From a virus: a DNA stretch of 64,000 bases. The notes beneath the pieces were generated by a model that was not told the origin of the DNA, did no database searches, and saw nothing but the letters and a program-made list of their open reading frames with translations. The position numbers and the translations under genes were made by a program. Of the stretch, positions 16,735 through 24,063 are shown piece by piece (within the stretch, counting starts at the first letter, position 1; each line of letters starts with the position of its first letter). Location: positions 62,001 through 126,000 of IMG/VR virus record IMGVR_UViG_3300008952_002488; one strand, given 5' to 3'.

Positions 16735-16857
16735 ATGGTTAGAGACTTTGCTTCATGCACTATAGCCGCTGCTGCCGGTTTTGCTTTCCTTGGCGTTATT
16801 GCTGCTATTATGATACGGGACACTCTGAAGGAAATTGATATTGGTCCATTTAACTGA
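16735..16857 (+). CDS. micro membrane protein, 40 aa
   Basis: ATG 16735 has TAGGAG just upstream. One transmembrane segment (TIAAAAGFAFLGVIAAIM) precedes a short charged tail (RDTLKEIDIG). It overlaps the next gene. Unrecognised, but the segment and ribosome site support it. Confidence 0.55.
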   Translation: MVRDFASCTIAAAAGFAFLGVIAAIMIRDTLKEIDIGPFN

Positions 16858-17302
16858 TGATGGTTGGGTTTCGTTAGGCGGCGAAGCTATCGCCGATATT
16901 CGCATTCGGATTAAGAGGCGATTTGATGCCGAGCGATTTACATTTCACGTTGGAACGGATAGCAAGTCCTACCTTGACCATACGATTATTACTACAACGA
17001 TTTGTTTCCGAGAGAGTGGACACGGCGCTTTGGTAGCATACCAGCGAAATAAAATAGATAACTTTAATAATATTACCGAAAGACTTTTACACGAAACCCT
17101 TGTTTCGTTGGAGGCCGCCCGCCTGGTTCAAAGTGTTACTGGCGAATTGCCCACGGTTCATGCAGACGTAAACACCAAGGAATCAGCCTTGAGTTATAGA
17201 ATGCTTAACGTCATAGTGGGAATGGTCACAGGGATGGGCTTTCCGGTGAGAGTAAAGCCTGATGCCTGGGCGGCTGACATAGCAGACATGTTTACGAGGT
17301 AA
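16841..17302 (+). CDS. RNase H-like DUF458 (YkuK-type) protein
   Basis: A 153-residue protein of the DUF458 family, which is predicted to adopt an RNase H-like fold. The diagnostic part is FTFHVGTDSKSY with the first acidic residue, then ITTTICFRESGHGALVAYQRN, a helix LLHETLVSLEAARLV, and VHADVNTKESA as a further acidic site. Nuclease activity is a family prediction. No ATG exists in frame at the 5' end; TTG 16841 with AAGGA 8 bases upstream is the best start, giving a 17-base overlap with the micro gene before it. Confidence 0.75.
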   Translation: MVHLTDDGWVSLGGEAIADIRIRIKRRFDAERFTFHVGTDSKSYLDHTIITTTICFRESGHGALVAYQRNKIDNFNNITERLLHETLVSLEAARLVQSVTGELPTVHADVNTKESALSYRMLNVIVGMVTGMGFPVRVKPDAWAADIADMFTR

Positions 17303-17319
17303 CTCTCGTGTGGTATAAT
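17291..17319 (+). promoter_or_regulatory. probable sigma70 promoter
   Basis: TATAAT 17314-17319 with TG at 17311-17312 (TGGTATAAT, perfect extended -10) and a weak -35 TTTACG 17291-17296 at 17 bases. It serves the gene at 17352. Confidence 0.65.
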
Positions 17320-17351
17320 GAATAGCAACAAAAACAAGGAAAGGAGAAACC

Positions 17352-17753
17352 TTGATTATCTCTGAAGAAGAACAACTAAGAAGAATTAAAGAGTTTAAGA
17401 GGTTTTGCCGTAAGAACAGACTTAGATTAAAAGAGTCGGCTGATGGGCTACCTATTGCTACGGCGATAGGAAAGTTTAAAGACGATCAACTGTCTTGCTT
17501 CTTCGAAAAAGACATGATGTTGTTATACGTCCGCCGAGACACCAAGAATCAATTCACCTTCCTCAAGAAGAGGTTGATAAGCATGGGGTGTGAAGAACAT
17601 GCCATCGGCGATGATGAGGGAGTTTTTAGGGTCGGTCACTTTGACGTTCCTGCTGTTGCCAAGCATCTCAAGATCGTCAAAGGCAAAGCCAAGGTTAGGA
17701 ATCCCACCTGGCTCAAAAAGAAAAAGACAAGGAAAGAGTTTGATGTTCGATAA
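17352..17753 (+). CDS. hypothetical protein
   Basis: A 133-residue basic protein starting at TTG 17352 with AAAGGAG upstream. The N-terminal helix is charged (EEEQLRRIKEFKRFCRKNRLRLKE), the middle is strand-like (MMLLYVRRDTKNQFTFLKKRL) and the end is Lys-rich (LKKKKTRKEF). It overlaps the next gene by 11 bases. No family recognised. Confidence 0.7.
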   Translation: MIISEEEQLRRIKEFKRFCRKNRLRLKESADGLPIATAIGKFKDDQLSCFFEKDMMLLYVRRDTKNQFTFLKKRLISMGCEEHAIGDDEGVFRVGHFDVPAVAKHLKIVKGKAKVRNPTWLKKKKTRKEFDVR

Positions 17754-17961
17754 GTCCCCAATTCCTAAAGAGTATGAACTTGATGATATTCGAGTGATGT
17801 TGAGAAGATGCGGCGAAGACCCTGCGTTGATGAAGTTTGTTTCCAATGTTCTGATTGCTGCGGGATACTGGCACAAGAGGGCCAATCTTTACTTGATGAT
17901 GCAACCTTTATATTTCTTGTTCGGTTTTGTGGCCTGTTATCTTGTGATGGGTCAAAATTAA
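17743..17961 (+). CDS. small membrane protein, 72 aa
   Basis: Starts at ATG 17743. A charged N-terminal half (YELDDIRVMLRRCGED) is followed by a C-terminal membrane segment (PLYFLFGFVACYLVM). ATG of the next gene lies one base after the stop. Unrecognised. Confidence 0.6.
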   Translation: MFDKSPIPKEYELDDIRVMLRRCGEDPALMKFVSNVLIAAGYWHKRANLYLMMQPLYFLFGFVACYLVMGQN

Positions 17962-17962
17962 C

Positions 17963-18175
17963 ATGTTAAAAGTTGGAGATCTCGTTAAAGAGTGTGTTCC
18001 GCTAATGGCGGGCGATGTTCCCGAGCGGCTTGGTGTTATCCTAGAGGAGCCACACTCGTCTGCCCTCAAATGGTATAAAGTTTTATTTGACAAGCCCGAA
18101 ATGATTCATTGCAACGCCTTGAGGAAAGTGGAGACTTTTTCGGGGGAAACGAATAATATTTCAGCAAAAGAGTAG
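17963..18175 (+). CDS. small SH3-like barrel protein
   Basis: A 70-residue protein: LKVGDLVKECVPL, RLGVILEEPHS, KWYKVLFDKPE, NALRKVETF. This is a clean match to the repeated KVGDLV...GVI...YxVxF...LrkV family in this window. Function unknown; the fold is compatible with binding nucleic acid or a protein tail. Confidence 0.7.
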   Translation: MLKVGDLVKECVPLMAGDVPERLGVILEEPHSSALKWYKVLFDKPEMIHCNALRKVETFSGETNNISAKE

Positions 18176-18241
18176 CGAAGCTCGCCAAATTTTTTTTCAC
18201 AACATAGTTAAAATTAGACCCTTTAACAAGCAGGCAGGAAA

Positions 18242-18709
18242 GTGAAAATACGAGTTGCATTTTGTAAAGAGGAAACTACATGGCACCTCAAAATGGTGAA
18301 ATGGTGGACAAAGAGCAACTATTCGCACGCAGAGCTAGTATTACCCGACAACCGTTCCCTAAGCATTTCACCCGTAGAACTAAAGGGCGTGAGACAGCAG
18401 ACAGAAATAGACTTTAGCGACAAAGAGTTGTGGGACACTGTAGAGATCGACGTCGATGAGAACCAATACAAAAGGCTGCTTAACTTTTACAACAAAACCA
18501 AGGGCGATGGATATGACTGGATCGGAATGCTACTATCACAGTTCACTCCGTTTCACGTCAAACGCATCGGGCGCTGGTATTGCTCCGAGTGGATTGCATA
18601 CGCCCTGAGAATTATATGTGTGGTTGACGATGTGTACGCATACGCAGATCTGTCTCCGCAAAGGTTATACGAACTGCTGCAAAAACCGAGTGACTCAAGT
18701 GCCGACTAA
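18242..18709 (+). CDS. NlpC/P60 (YiiX-like) papain-fold hydrolase
   Basis: A 155-residue protein of the permuted NlpC/P60 type: histidine in NYSHAELVL (His29) precedes the cysteine in RWYCSEWIAYA (Cys114), with YDWIGMLLSQF between. In this layout the enzyme usually cuts amide bonds in peptidoglycan stem peptides or lipids. It has no signal peptide, so it may act from the virion or inside the cell. Start GTG 18242 follows GCAGGAAA. It could assist lysis or cell-wall entry; substrate unknown. Confidence 0.75.
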   Translation: MKIRVAFCKEETTWHLKMVKWWTKSNYSHAELVLPDNRSLSISPVELKGVRQQTEIDFSDKELWDTVEIDVDENQYKRLLNFYNKTKGDGYDWIGMLLSQFTPFHVKRIGRWYCSEWIAYALRIICVVDDVYAYADLSPQRLYELLQKPSDSSAD

Positions 18710-18950
18710 AACGAAAGAAGCAGCCTGTTATTATCCGGGTGCGCTTATCCAAGCAGCCAAAAACATATATTCGTCTTCGACCGATCCAATGTTTGAAGCA
18801 GAGATTATAAAAGAAGGCACTGTTGGCGTTTTAGTCCAACGCCATGAAGACGGGTACCATTGGAATGTCAACTTTTTAGGCAGACACGATTCGTGGTGGT
18901 GCAGCGCAGCAGAATTTATACCTTACAACTTAAACGAAACAAAAAAATAG
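18690..18950 (+). CDS. small SH3-like barrel protein
   Basis: An 86-residue protein with YYPGALIQAAKN, EGTVGVLVQRHED, YHWNVNFLGRHDSWW and AAEFIPY, the VGDLV-type barrel with its usual Trp near the end. The start is GTG 18690 (GTG 18699 also possible), overlapping the NlpC-like gene. Function unknown. Confidence 0.6.
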   Translation: MTQVPTKTKEAACYYPGALIQAAKNIYSSSTDPMFEAEIIKEGTVGVLVQRHEDGYHWNVNFLGRHDSWWCSAAEFIPYNLNETKK

Positions 18951-18958
18951 TGTAATAT
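18930..18958 (+). promoter_or_regulatory. possible sigma70 promoter
   Basis: TTAAAC 18930-18935, 17 bases, TAATAT 18953-18958, upstream of AAAGGAG and ATG 18981. Confidence 0.4.
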
Positions 18959-18980
18959 TAATCCACGAAAGGAGCCAACA

Positions 18981-19298
18981 ATGGCAAATTACAATTATCA
19001 ACAAATCTACGAGGAAGAACTGAGTGAAAGTATCAAAACTTCTTTGGAACTACCCCGTGGATTTTATGAGCTATCACACCAACAACGGATGATGGTCGAA
19101 GAGCTTGTGGATTTCGGAGCGAGGCAGGCAACCGATGCCGTGCTCAATCCGGAAGTTCTCCAAGACACGGCTGCCCTAGCGGCGGAGATGGGTGCTCAAC
19201 TGTACCAGTTCGCAAACATGGTGAGCGAACATGTTCACGACGTGGCACCTTTCGACCACTTTGAGGCTTCTTCGGACCCAACGGATGAGTCTATTTGA
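18981..19298 (+). CDS. hypothetical acidic protein
   Basis: A 105-residue acidic, helical protein (QIYEEELSESIKTSL, QRMMVEELVDFGARQATDAVL, AALAAEMGAQLYQFANMV) with a strong AAAGGAG before ATG 18981. It overlaps the next gene by 14 bases. Unrecognised. Confidence 0.7.
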   Translation: MANYNYQQIYEEELSESIKTSLELPRGFYELSHQQRMMVEELVDFGARQATDAVLNPEVLQDTAALAAEMGAQLYQFANMVSEHVHDVAPFDHFEASSDPTDESI

Positions 19299-19593
19299 AG
19301 CCGGCGATTTAGTGGAGGTCCAACAACAGCAGGGTACACGCCCATGGACGCTTTGTAATAGGACCACTGCGGAAGGGCACACGCTCGAAGAGTGCTTGTC
19401 TTTTGGTGACGTCAAAGATGAATGGAATCGATTAGTTTATAAGTGTTTCCACAAAAAAATCGGACTAATAAGGAAGGTTGTCAACAACAAACTTGGACAA
19501 CCACTGATCTACGAAATTGAGTTCCCCGAGGGAATATATTCCTGTAAAGCTATTTTAGCAGACAAATACCTAAAAAAAATAACTAGAAATTAG
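19285..19593 (+). CDS. SH3-like barrel protein
   Basis: A 102-residue member of the repeated family: SLFEAGDLVEVQQQQ, KKIGLIRKVVNN, YEIEFPEGIYSCKAILADKYLKK. It has a longer insert between the first two strands than its relatives. Start ATG 19285 lies in the end of the previous gene. Confidence 0.65.
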   Translation: MSLFEAGDLVEVQQQQGTRPWTLCNRTTAEGHTLEECLSFGDVKDEWNRLVYKCFHKKIGLIRKVVNNKLGQPLIYEIEFPEGIYSCKAILADKYLKKITRN

Positions 19594-19709
19594 GCAAAGT
19601 ATTAATAAGATTGGTATTTCGGCAGCCTATTTAATGTTAGGCGACCCTCGGGTATATACCTGACACCACCAGGGAGGGATCGGCATGTGGAGCATAGGAG
19701 GAAATAATT

Positions 19710-20198
19710 ATGCCAAAGGTAAAAATTACAGACACTAGAGGTCTGGAACAATCAACGGGGTCTGGTCTTGATGTCGAAAGTCCAGTAAGGCTTCGTTCAG
19801 GTAATGCAGCATCCGGCGCACCAAGCTTGATGGTGGCTACCCAGGCTCACGCAGAGCCAGGAACTAGCAACCAGACAATCACCATCACCCAGTTAAAGAC
19901 GGGCATTTTGGCTGATGACCCAGAAGGAAATGCCAACTGGACACTGCCGACAGCAGCGTTGCTGGTGGCTGGTCTTCCAGGCTATGTAGTTGGCGATTGC
20001 CTTGATTTTACAATTGTCAATGAGGCTACTTCGACGGTAGATGAAAAGATCACCGTGGTAATGGGTACTGGCGGAACTGCCGTTGGACTTATGGTTGTGG
20101 ATAGCCAGCTAGTTGCTGGTATTCGTGGCTCTGGTAGTGGGATGTTTAGAATTAGAATAACATCTGCCTCGGCGTATACATGCTATAGATTGGCTTAA
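19710..20198 (+). CDS. probable virion surface/decoration protein
   Basis: A 162-residue strand-rich protein. The core, ANWTLPTAALLVAGLPGYVVGD followed by DFTIVNEATST and ITVVMGTGGTAVG, resembles a beta-sandwich module seen in decoration and fibre-tip proteins of phages and giant viruses (pattern WTLPTA...vGD...F.IvN). AGGAGG precedes ATG 19710, a CTATTTAA sequence (19627-19634) lies about 75 bases upstream, and a terminator follows, so it is a stand-alone unit like other virion genes. Confidence 0.6.
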   Translation: MPKVKITDTRGLEQSTGSGLDVESPVRLRSGNAASGAPSLMVATQAHAEPGTSNQTITITQLKTGILADDPEGNANWTLPTAALLVAGLPGYVVGDCLDFTIVNEATSTVDEKITVVMGTGGTAVGLMVVDSQLVAGIRGSGSGMFRIRITSASAYTCYRLA

Positions 20199-20224
20199 AG
20201 TCTTTCACGACATGTGTTACACTA

Positions 20225-20250
20225 GGCATCCGCAAGGGTGCCTTTTGTAT
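20225..20250 (+). terminator. intrinsic terminator
   Basis: GGCATCC, loop GCAA, GGGTGCC, then TTTTGTATTTT. It ends the unit of the virion-type gene at 19710. Confidence 0.8.
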
Positions 20251-20264
20251 TTTATGGAGCAGAC

Positions 20265-20579
20265 TTGAGCGAACAAAAGAAGAAGCCTCGCAAAGATAGA
20301 GCGAGAGCCAAGAAGAAAAACCACAAGTTGACCAAACGGCATATCCAAATGATCCGCTCTCAGAGGGGAAAGATGTCTGTGCGTGAGATATCCAAATGGT
20401 TTGCTCGCCAGACTCACTACATTTATAAATGCTCTCCGACGATGGTTCACTATATTTTAACCGAGAAGTATCACAAACCCAAGGAAAAACAACTCTCTAT
20501 CTACGATTTGATAAATAATAGCGAATTAGATGAAAAAAACCTTGACGAAATAGACCCTCGTGATGTAAACTATGAGTAA
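20265..20579 (+). CDS. helix-turn-helix protein
   Basis: A 104-residue basic protein. After a Lys/Arg-rich tail (KKKPRKDRARAKKKN) comes a helix-turn-helix-like stretch (LTKRHIQMIRSQRGKMSVREISKWFARQTHYIYKCSPTMVHYIL, about 28-70) in which SVREISKWF and SPTMVHYIL would be the paired helices, as in phage NUMOD/HNH-associated or resolvase-like DNA-binding domains. The start is TTG 20265 with GGAG upstream; an earlier in-frame GTG lies inside the terminator. A regulator is plausible. Confidence 0.65.
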   Translation: MSEQKKKPRKDRARAKKKNHKLTKRHIQMIRSQRGKMSVREISKWFARQTHYIYKCSPTMVHYILTEKYHKPKEKQLSIYDLINNSELDEKNLDEIDPRDVNYE

Positions 20580-20588
20580 GGAAAAGAA

Positions 20589-20762
20589 ATGAGTTACGAC
20601 CCTCAACTTATAAAGCAGTTGTTTAGTGCGTTTGAGGCGCTTAATGAGGGCTGCGAAGAGATGTATAGGTTAACCATGGCACACAATCAAGCTATCAAAG
20701 ACCTGCAAAAAAGAATAACTATTTTAGAAAAAAAGTTAGATGAAAAAGATAATTCACGTTAA
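20589..20762 (+). CDS. small coiled-coil protein, 57 aa
   Basis: Starts at ATG 20589 with AAGGAAA upstream. Helical throughout with a leucine-zipper-like C-terminus (IKDLQKRITILEKKLDEK). Ends 23 bases inside the next gene. Unrecognised. Confidence 0.6.
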   Translation: MSYDPQLIKQLFSAFEALNEGCEEMYRLTMAHNQAIKDLQKRITILEKKLDEKDNSR

Positions 20763-21006
20763 TCAGCATAAGATCCGTGCCAACACCAAGCATGGAACAG
20801 ATGATCCTGTTTTAACGGTAAAAACATATAAAGAAAACAAATATGCCCACGAGGCTATACTAAAGACCAAAAATGGTGTAGAGTTTGCTAAGGTGATATA
20901 CAGTCCACACAAACCGCTGAGTTGCGGGGCGAGGGTCTGGATTGAGCTAGACACGGACACTACGGATGTTGATTTGATTGTTAGAGAAGGAGAAAACAAT
21001 GACTAA
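20740..21006 (+). CDS. hypothetical protein, 88 aa
   Basis: ATG 20740 lies within the previous gene. Strand-rich sequence (KKIIHVNQHKIRAN, PVLTVKTYKENKYAHEAILK, VEFAKVIYSP, CGARVWIELD). It overlaps the next gene by 8 bases. No family recognised, although the pattern is common in small phage proteins. Confidence 0.7.
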   Translation: MKKIIHVNQHKIRANTKHGTDDPVLTVKTYKENKYAHEAILKTKNGVEFAKVIYSPHKPLSCGARVWIELDTDTTDVDLIVREGENND

Positions 21007-21181
21007 CAGCAATGTACTAAACAAGTGGACTGAGCTTAAAACGCTCGTGGAAACTATTGAGGACGACGTTCAAAAGAACGCCACTGGCAACAAAGCTGCC
21101 GGCACTCGTGCTCGCAAAGGACTTCGATCCTTGAAGAACACAGCTTCTGAGCTTGTTCGTCTCACGCTCGGAAAGGAATAA
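20999..21181 (+). CDS. histone H1-like (Hc1-type) small DNA-binding protein
   Basis: A 60-residue protein whose second half reads GNKAAGTRARKGLRSLKNTA. This matches the conserved core of Hc1-like proteins (GNKxAGxRxRKxLxxLKxxA), which bind and compact DNA in bacteria such as Bacteroidetes and Chlamydiae. The first half is a helix with acidic residues. A strong AGAAGGAG precedes ATG 20999. It may coat phage or host DNA; function is inferred from the motif only. Confidence 0.6.
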   Translation: MTNSNVLNKWTELKTLVETIEDDVQKNATGNKAAGTRARKGLRSLKNTASELVRLTLGKE

Positions 21182-21183
21182 TA

Positions 21184-21624
21184 ATGAGCACCACAGCAAC
21201 ACAGGGTGATACCGTAAAGGTTCACTACGAGGGAACCCTCAACGACGGCTCACAGTTTGATAGCTCCTACGACAGAGGCGAACCCATCGCATTTACTGTT
21301 GGAGGAGGGCAGATGATTCAAGGGTTTGATGACGCTGTATTTGGAATGACCGTCGGAGAAGTTAAAAATATTACTTTGGCTCCGGGTGAAGCCTATGGTG
21401 AGCCTGATCCGGATGCATTCACCGATCTCGACAAGAGTACCTTTCCGGAGGATTTTGAGTTCACCACTGGCGATAAGGTTCCCTTGTCTGGTCCCGACGG
21501 GACGTATTTCATTGGCACCATCACCGAAGTTAGAAACACAGACGTCACAATTGATCTCAATCACCCGATGGCTGGCAAAGACCTGAACTTTAAAATCGAA
21601 TTACTAGAGATCGGAGAAAGCTGA
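21184..21624 (+). CDS. FKBP-type peptidyl-prolyl isomerase (SlyD-like)
   Basis: A 146-residue prolyl isomerase. The FKBP core reads VKVHYEGTLNDGSQFDSSYDRGEPIAFTVG and GQMIQGFDDAVFGMTVGE, split by a SlyD-type insert (GEAYGEPDPDAFTDLDKSTFPEDF), then LNHPMAGKDLNFKIELLEI. No His-rich tail is present. It catalyses prolyl cis-trans isomerisation and can act as a chaperone, so it fits with the GroEL and J-domain genes here. ATG 21184 follows GGAATAATA with a weak GGAAAGGA. Its stop overlaps the next start. Confidence 0.92.
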   Translation: MSTTATQGDTVKVHYEGTLNDGSQFDSSYDRGEPIAFTVGGGQMIQGFDDAVFGMTVGEVKNITLAPGEAYGEPDPDAFTDLDKSTFPEDFEFTTGDKVPLSGPDGTYFIGTITEVRNTDVTIDLNHPMAGKDLNFKIELLEIGES

Positions 21625-22136
21625 TGGACTCTACGAGAAGCTTTGTTAAAATCTACAAGGTCAGTCCCGAAGAAGCTGAAGATTTTCAATTCGACTTCGA
21701 ACCAACGGAAGGCGATCTTCTCCAGCAGCTTGTACCAAACAATGATGATTGGGGAGGCATTGGCTGGATAGAATTAGAAGAATACGAATATAATATTCAC
21801 GATGAATCGATGCACCTCACTCTGGAAACCAAGTGGGCTGCGCCTACCGAGTGGCTGAGGAATGCTAGCATCGGTATTCATTATTTTGAGAACAAGCTCA
21901 TCACCATGGCAACAATCCAGAAGGATGAAACCTGTGTGACTGGCGTCGCAGTCATGGACGGCGAAATCCTCCAAAATAAGACCATTTTTGAGATGGAGTC
22001 AGAAGAAGTCGGCAAATATTACGACGACGAAGAGCATGACTACGAGCTAGATGACCTAGATATTAAAATTTGGGACTCAATCGGTAAATTCGTAACGGTT
22101 TGCCAGCAATTTTACCTCAAAGGGGATGAAAAATGA
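21624..22136 (+). CDS. Api92-like phage protein
   Basis: A 170-residue acidic protein. WIELEEYEYNIHDESMHLTLETKWAAPTEWLRNAS followed by a strand pattern resembles Api92-like phage proteins, which share a T-W-x-P-P/T...W ferredoxin-like region. The C-terminus is very acidic (DDEEHDYELDDLDI). ATG 21624 overlaps the isomerase stop (TGATG). Function unknown. Confidence 0.6.
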   Translation: MDSTRSFVKIYKVSPEEAEDFQFDFEPTEGDLLQQLVPNNDDWGGIGWIELEEYEYNIHDESMHLTLETKWAAPTEWLRNASIGIHYFENKLITMATIQKDETCVTGVAVMDGEILQNKTIFEMESEEVGKYYDDEEHDYELDDLDIKIWDSIGKFVTVCQQFYLKGDEK

Positions 22137-22462
22137 AATTAAAGCTGTATGGAATAGAGGTGGTAGAAGTAGCAAGGAAGTTTCCTGAATTTGTTTTAGA
22201 CAGTAAAGAGTTTCCAGAGTTAGAACTGGAGATGCAAGCTGTTGCTGAAGCTGATTTCATGGGAGATCGCAGAGGCACTCAGGATGCTCTAGAGACGCTG
22301 TACGATAAGATGTACGAGACTCGTGTAAAGGGGAGCCTGGACAATTCCAGCGAAGACGTTATGTCGATTGTTGGCCCTTTCGACGACGCAGAAAACATGA
22401 TCGAAGACTACGGTGATACCGAGATTACCTTTCGCTTATCAGGCGTGGATCAAGAAGATTGA
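22133..22462 (+). CDS. hypothetical protein, 109 aa
   Basis: ATG 22133 overlaps the previous TGA (ATGA). Acidic, with a helical centre (ELEMQAVAEADFMGD, TQDALETLYDKMYETRV) and strand-like ends. Followed by a coupled TTG start. Unrecognised. Confidence 0.65.
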   Translation: MKLKLYGIEVVEVARKFPEFVLDSKEFPELELEMQAVAEADFMGDRRGTQDALETLYDKMYETRVKGSLDNSSEDVMSIVGPFDDAENMIEDYGDTEITFRLSGVDQED

Positions 22463-22590
22463 AACTTCTGGCTGCAAGAGTATTATTTTTCTTTGCTAGG
22501 CTGTTTCAAAGCAGGGGGATGCTCCTTGGGCAGTGGTTCCAAAACAAGGGCATCCTCGTGCTCTCTAAGGTGAGGATCAAACGTGATTAG
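22459..22590 (+). CDS. micro basic membrane-like protein, 43 aa
   Basis: TTG 22459 overlaps the previous TGA (TTGA). The product KLLAARVLFFFARLF is hydrophobic-basic, then QWFQNKGILVLSKVRIKRD. It fills the gap between two coupled genes and overlaps the next start by 8 bases. A stretch this short without similarity is provisional. Confidence 0.4.
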   Translation: MKLLAARVLFFFARLFQSRGMLLGQWFQNKGILVLSKVRIKRD

Positions 22591-22885
22591 TATGCTTTTA
22601 GCGGGGCTGATTGCAGCACCAAACTACAGTGTAGAACGCAAAATGACCCCACGCCGGGTCAGAGCAAAAGCACACCAAATCGTACAAATGTTGAAGAGGC
22701 AAGATCCTCGTGTTCTTCGTTCGGTGATGTATTATATGGGGTGGGTTCCGAAACTAGAGTTCAAGCGTGAGAAATCGCCGGCACCCTGTAAAAAAGATAA
22801 ATACAAATCACAACTGGATAAGCTAAACGAATGGGAACTTGATATGCTATTAGATATGGCAGGCATCCCAAGGAAGAAACAATGA
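22583..22885 (+). CDS. hypothetical basic protein, 100 aa
   Basis: Starts at GTG 22583, preceded by AAGGTGAGGA. A short hydrophobic start (SMLLAGLIAAP) precedes a basic helical part (RRVRAKAHQIVQMLKRQDPRV), a Cys-Lys linker (PAPCKKDKYK) and an acidic end. It overlaps the lipoprotein gene by 4 bases. Unrecognised. Confidence 0.6.
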   Translation: MISMLLAGLIAAPNYSVERKMTPRRVRAKAHQIVQMLKRQDPRVLRSVMYYMGWVPKLEFKREKSPAPCKKDKYKSQLDKLNEWELDMLLDMAGIPRKKQ

Positions 22886-23274
22886 AATATATTATTCTGA
22901 CCTCCCTATTTCTCACAGCAGTCGGAGGCTGTAAGATTGCCCCAGTCAAACACTATACATCCCACGAATGCTGTCAGCGACTGAGCCTTCACAATAAAGA
23001 GATGGAGAAGTTCACCCGCTATTGCAAGGTTGCCTTGTTCCTGCATCGAGGGGACACAGTAGATGATAAGAAGATTAAAGAGATAGCCCAGCGTGGTGTC
23101 AACGTTTGCAAGTTTGTTTTCGGAGTACAGACAGAAGAGCAACTACTGTCAGTTTCTGACCTGAATGAGGGTTACCACAAGGTTCGCCATTACATCATCA
23201 GAAACCCCTCTGAGAATGGTTGGCTATCACCACTTGACTGCGACCCGCTGCAACCAACTTGCGAGGAATTCTAA
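22882..23274 (+). CDS. cysteine-rich lipoprotein
   Basis: A 130-residue exported protein. MKYIILTSLFLTAVGGC ends in a lipobox (VGGC, Cys17), so it should be lipidated and sit in the cell envelope. The mature part carries several more cysteines (ECCQRL, YCKVAL, NVCKFVF, DCDPLQPTC), probably disulfide-bonded. ATG 22882 overlaps the previous TGA. Envelope function such as lysis (o-spanin-like) or surface exclusion is possible; the size suits an o-spanin but no partner is certain. Confidence 0.7.
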   Translation: MKYIILTSLFLTAVGGCKIAPVKHYTSHECCQRLSLHNKEMEKFTRYCKVALFLHRGDTVDDKKIKEIAQRGVNVCKFVFGVQTEEQLLSVSDLNEGYHKVRHYIIRNPSENGWLSPLDCDPLQPTCEEF

Positions 23275-23278
23275 AGCG

Positions 23279-23500
23279 GTGAAGTTCGAGTTCCTATATC
23301 GCTGCGAGCATGGCGAAGAAGTCAACAACGGTCTTAAAGACAAGTGTGTATTCGAGTTCGTTTTCGAAGAAGGTCCGCACCACTGCCCAATATGTGGACA
23401 CAAATTAACCCGGATTTCTAGCGGACCAACTGTATCGGAAATCCTCCGCAAAGGAGAGCAAGAGGCCGCCCGCTACAACAAGAAAGGCACACAAAAATAA
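23279..23500 (+). CDS. small zinc-ribbon protein
   Basis: A 73-residue protein with YRCEHGEE near the start and HHCPICGHKL near residue 45, a two-knuckle Cys/His zinc ribbon. The start is GTG 23279 with GAGGA upstream; the long in-frame extension upstream overlaps the lipoprotein gene and is rejected. C-terminus is basic. Probably nucleic-acid binding (inference). Confidence 0.65.
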   Translation: MKFEFLYRCEHGEEVNNGLKDKCVFEFVFEEGPHHCPICGHKLTRISSGPTVSEILRKGEQEAARYNKKGTQK

Positions 23501-23501
23501 A

Positions 23502-23630
23502 ATGCAATCACTTCTAATAGGACTAGTAGTAATAACAGCAGGATTCCTTACAGGCAGAGCAATACACAGCTTTGTTAACTTTGTTATGGAAGCTATAGAG
23601 AAACACAACAGGGAGAATAGGGATGAGTAA
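23502..23630 (+). CDS. small membrane protein, 42 aa
   Basis: ATG 23502 starts one base after the previous stop. A transmembrane segment (SLLIGLVVITAGFLTG) precedes an amphipathic, charged helix (FVMEAIEKHNRENRDE). Overlaps the next gene by 8 bases. Type of protein often seen in phage small-gene runs. Confidence 0.6.
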   Translation: MQSLLIGLVVITAGFLTGRAIHSFVNFVMEAIEKHNRENRDE

Positions 23631-23769
23631 AGACAGTCTCAAAAGAGTAGTAGATAGAGTAAAGAACAACATAGGTAAGCGTAGCAACATGGTATTGCTA
23701 GAGGTGCTCGTTATGGTTGCTGCTGGTGTAACTATTGGCTGCGCTGTTGGCTACTTCTTGTTCTTTTAG
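23623..23769 (+). CDS. small membrane protein, 48 aa
   Basis: ATG 23623 with GGGAGA upstream. A basic cytoplasmic-type N-terminus (KDSLKRVVDRVKNNIGKR) precedes a Gly/Ala/Val-rich segment (LVMVAAGVTIGCAVGYFLFF). Followed by 294 bases without a gene (23770-24063) that hold an AT-rich leader, a possible weak promoter (TATAAT 23958) and the strong promoter for the MoxR gene. Confidence 0.6.
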   Translation: MSKDSLKRVVDRVKNNIGKRSNMVLLEVLVMVAAGVTIGCAVGYFLFF

Positions 23770-24011
23770 ATAACTGTTCAGCCTTTTGTTCAACAAATGC
23801 TGGATAATGACTGCAAAAGTTGTATTATTTATAAGTGATTGTTTTTACAATCTAACGCAGCCATTAGATACAGAAAATAAAGCGTTATCAAGGGATTATG
23901 CTATTGCCAGCCATTGTCTGCTTTTGTCAGCGTTTGTCTGAATGTGCCTAATACATGTATAATCGATAGCAGTCAAGGGCAAAGAAAAGTGAGAAAAAAG
24001 CACATAAAAAG

Positions 24012-24039
24012 TTGACAGACTGTGTATCCATGCTAATAT
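24012..24039 (+). promoter_or_regulatory. sigma70 promoter, extended -10
   Basis: TTGACA 24012-24017, 16 bases, TAATAT 24034-24039 inside TGCTAATAT. It drives the MoxR ATPase gene 25 bases downstream. Confidence 0.85.
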
Positions 24040-24063
24040 ACTTATGAGAGAGGGAGACACTAA

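Noticed and set aside
23941-23963. Second promoter in the 294-base spacer (TATAAT 23958)
   Set aside because: The -10 is good, but no -35 at proper distance and the strong promoter at 24012 lies closer to the gene.
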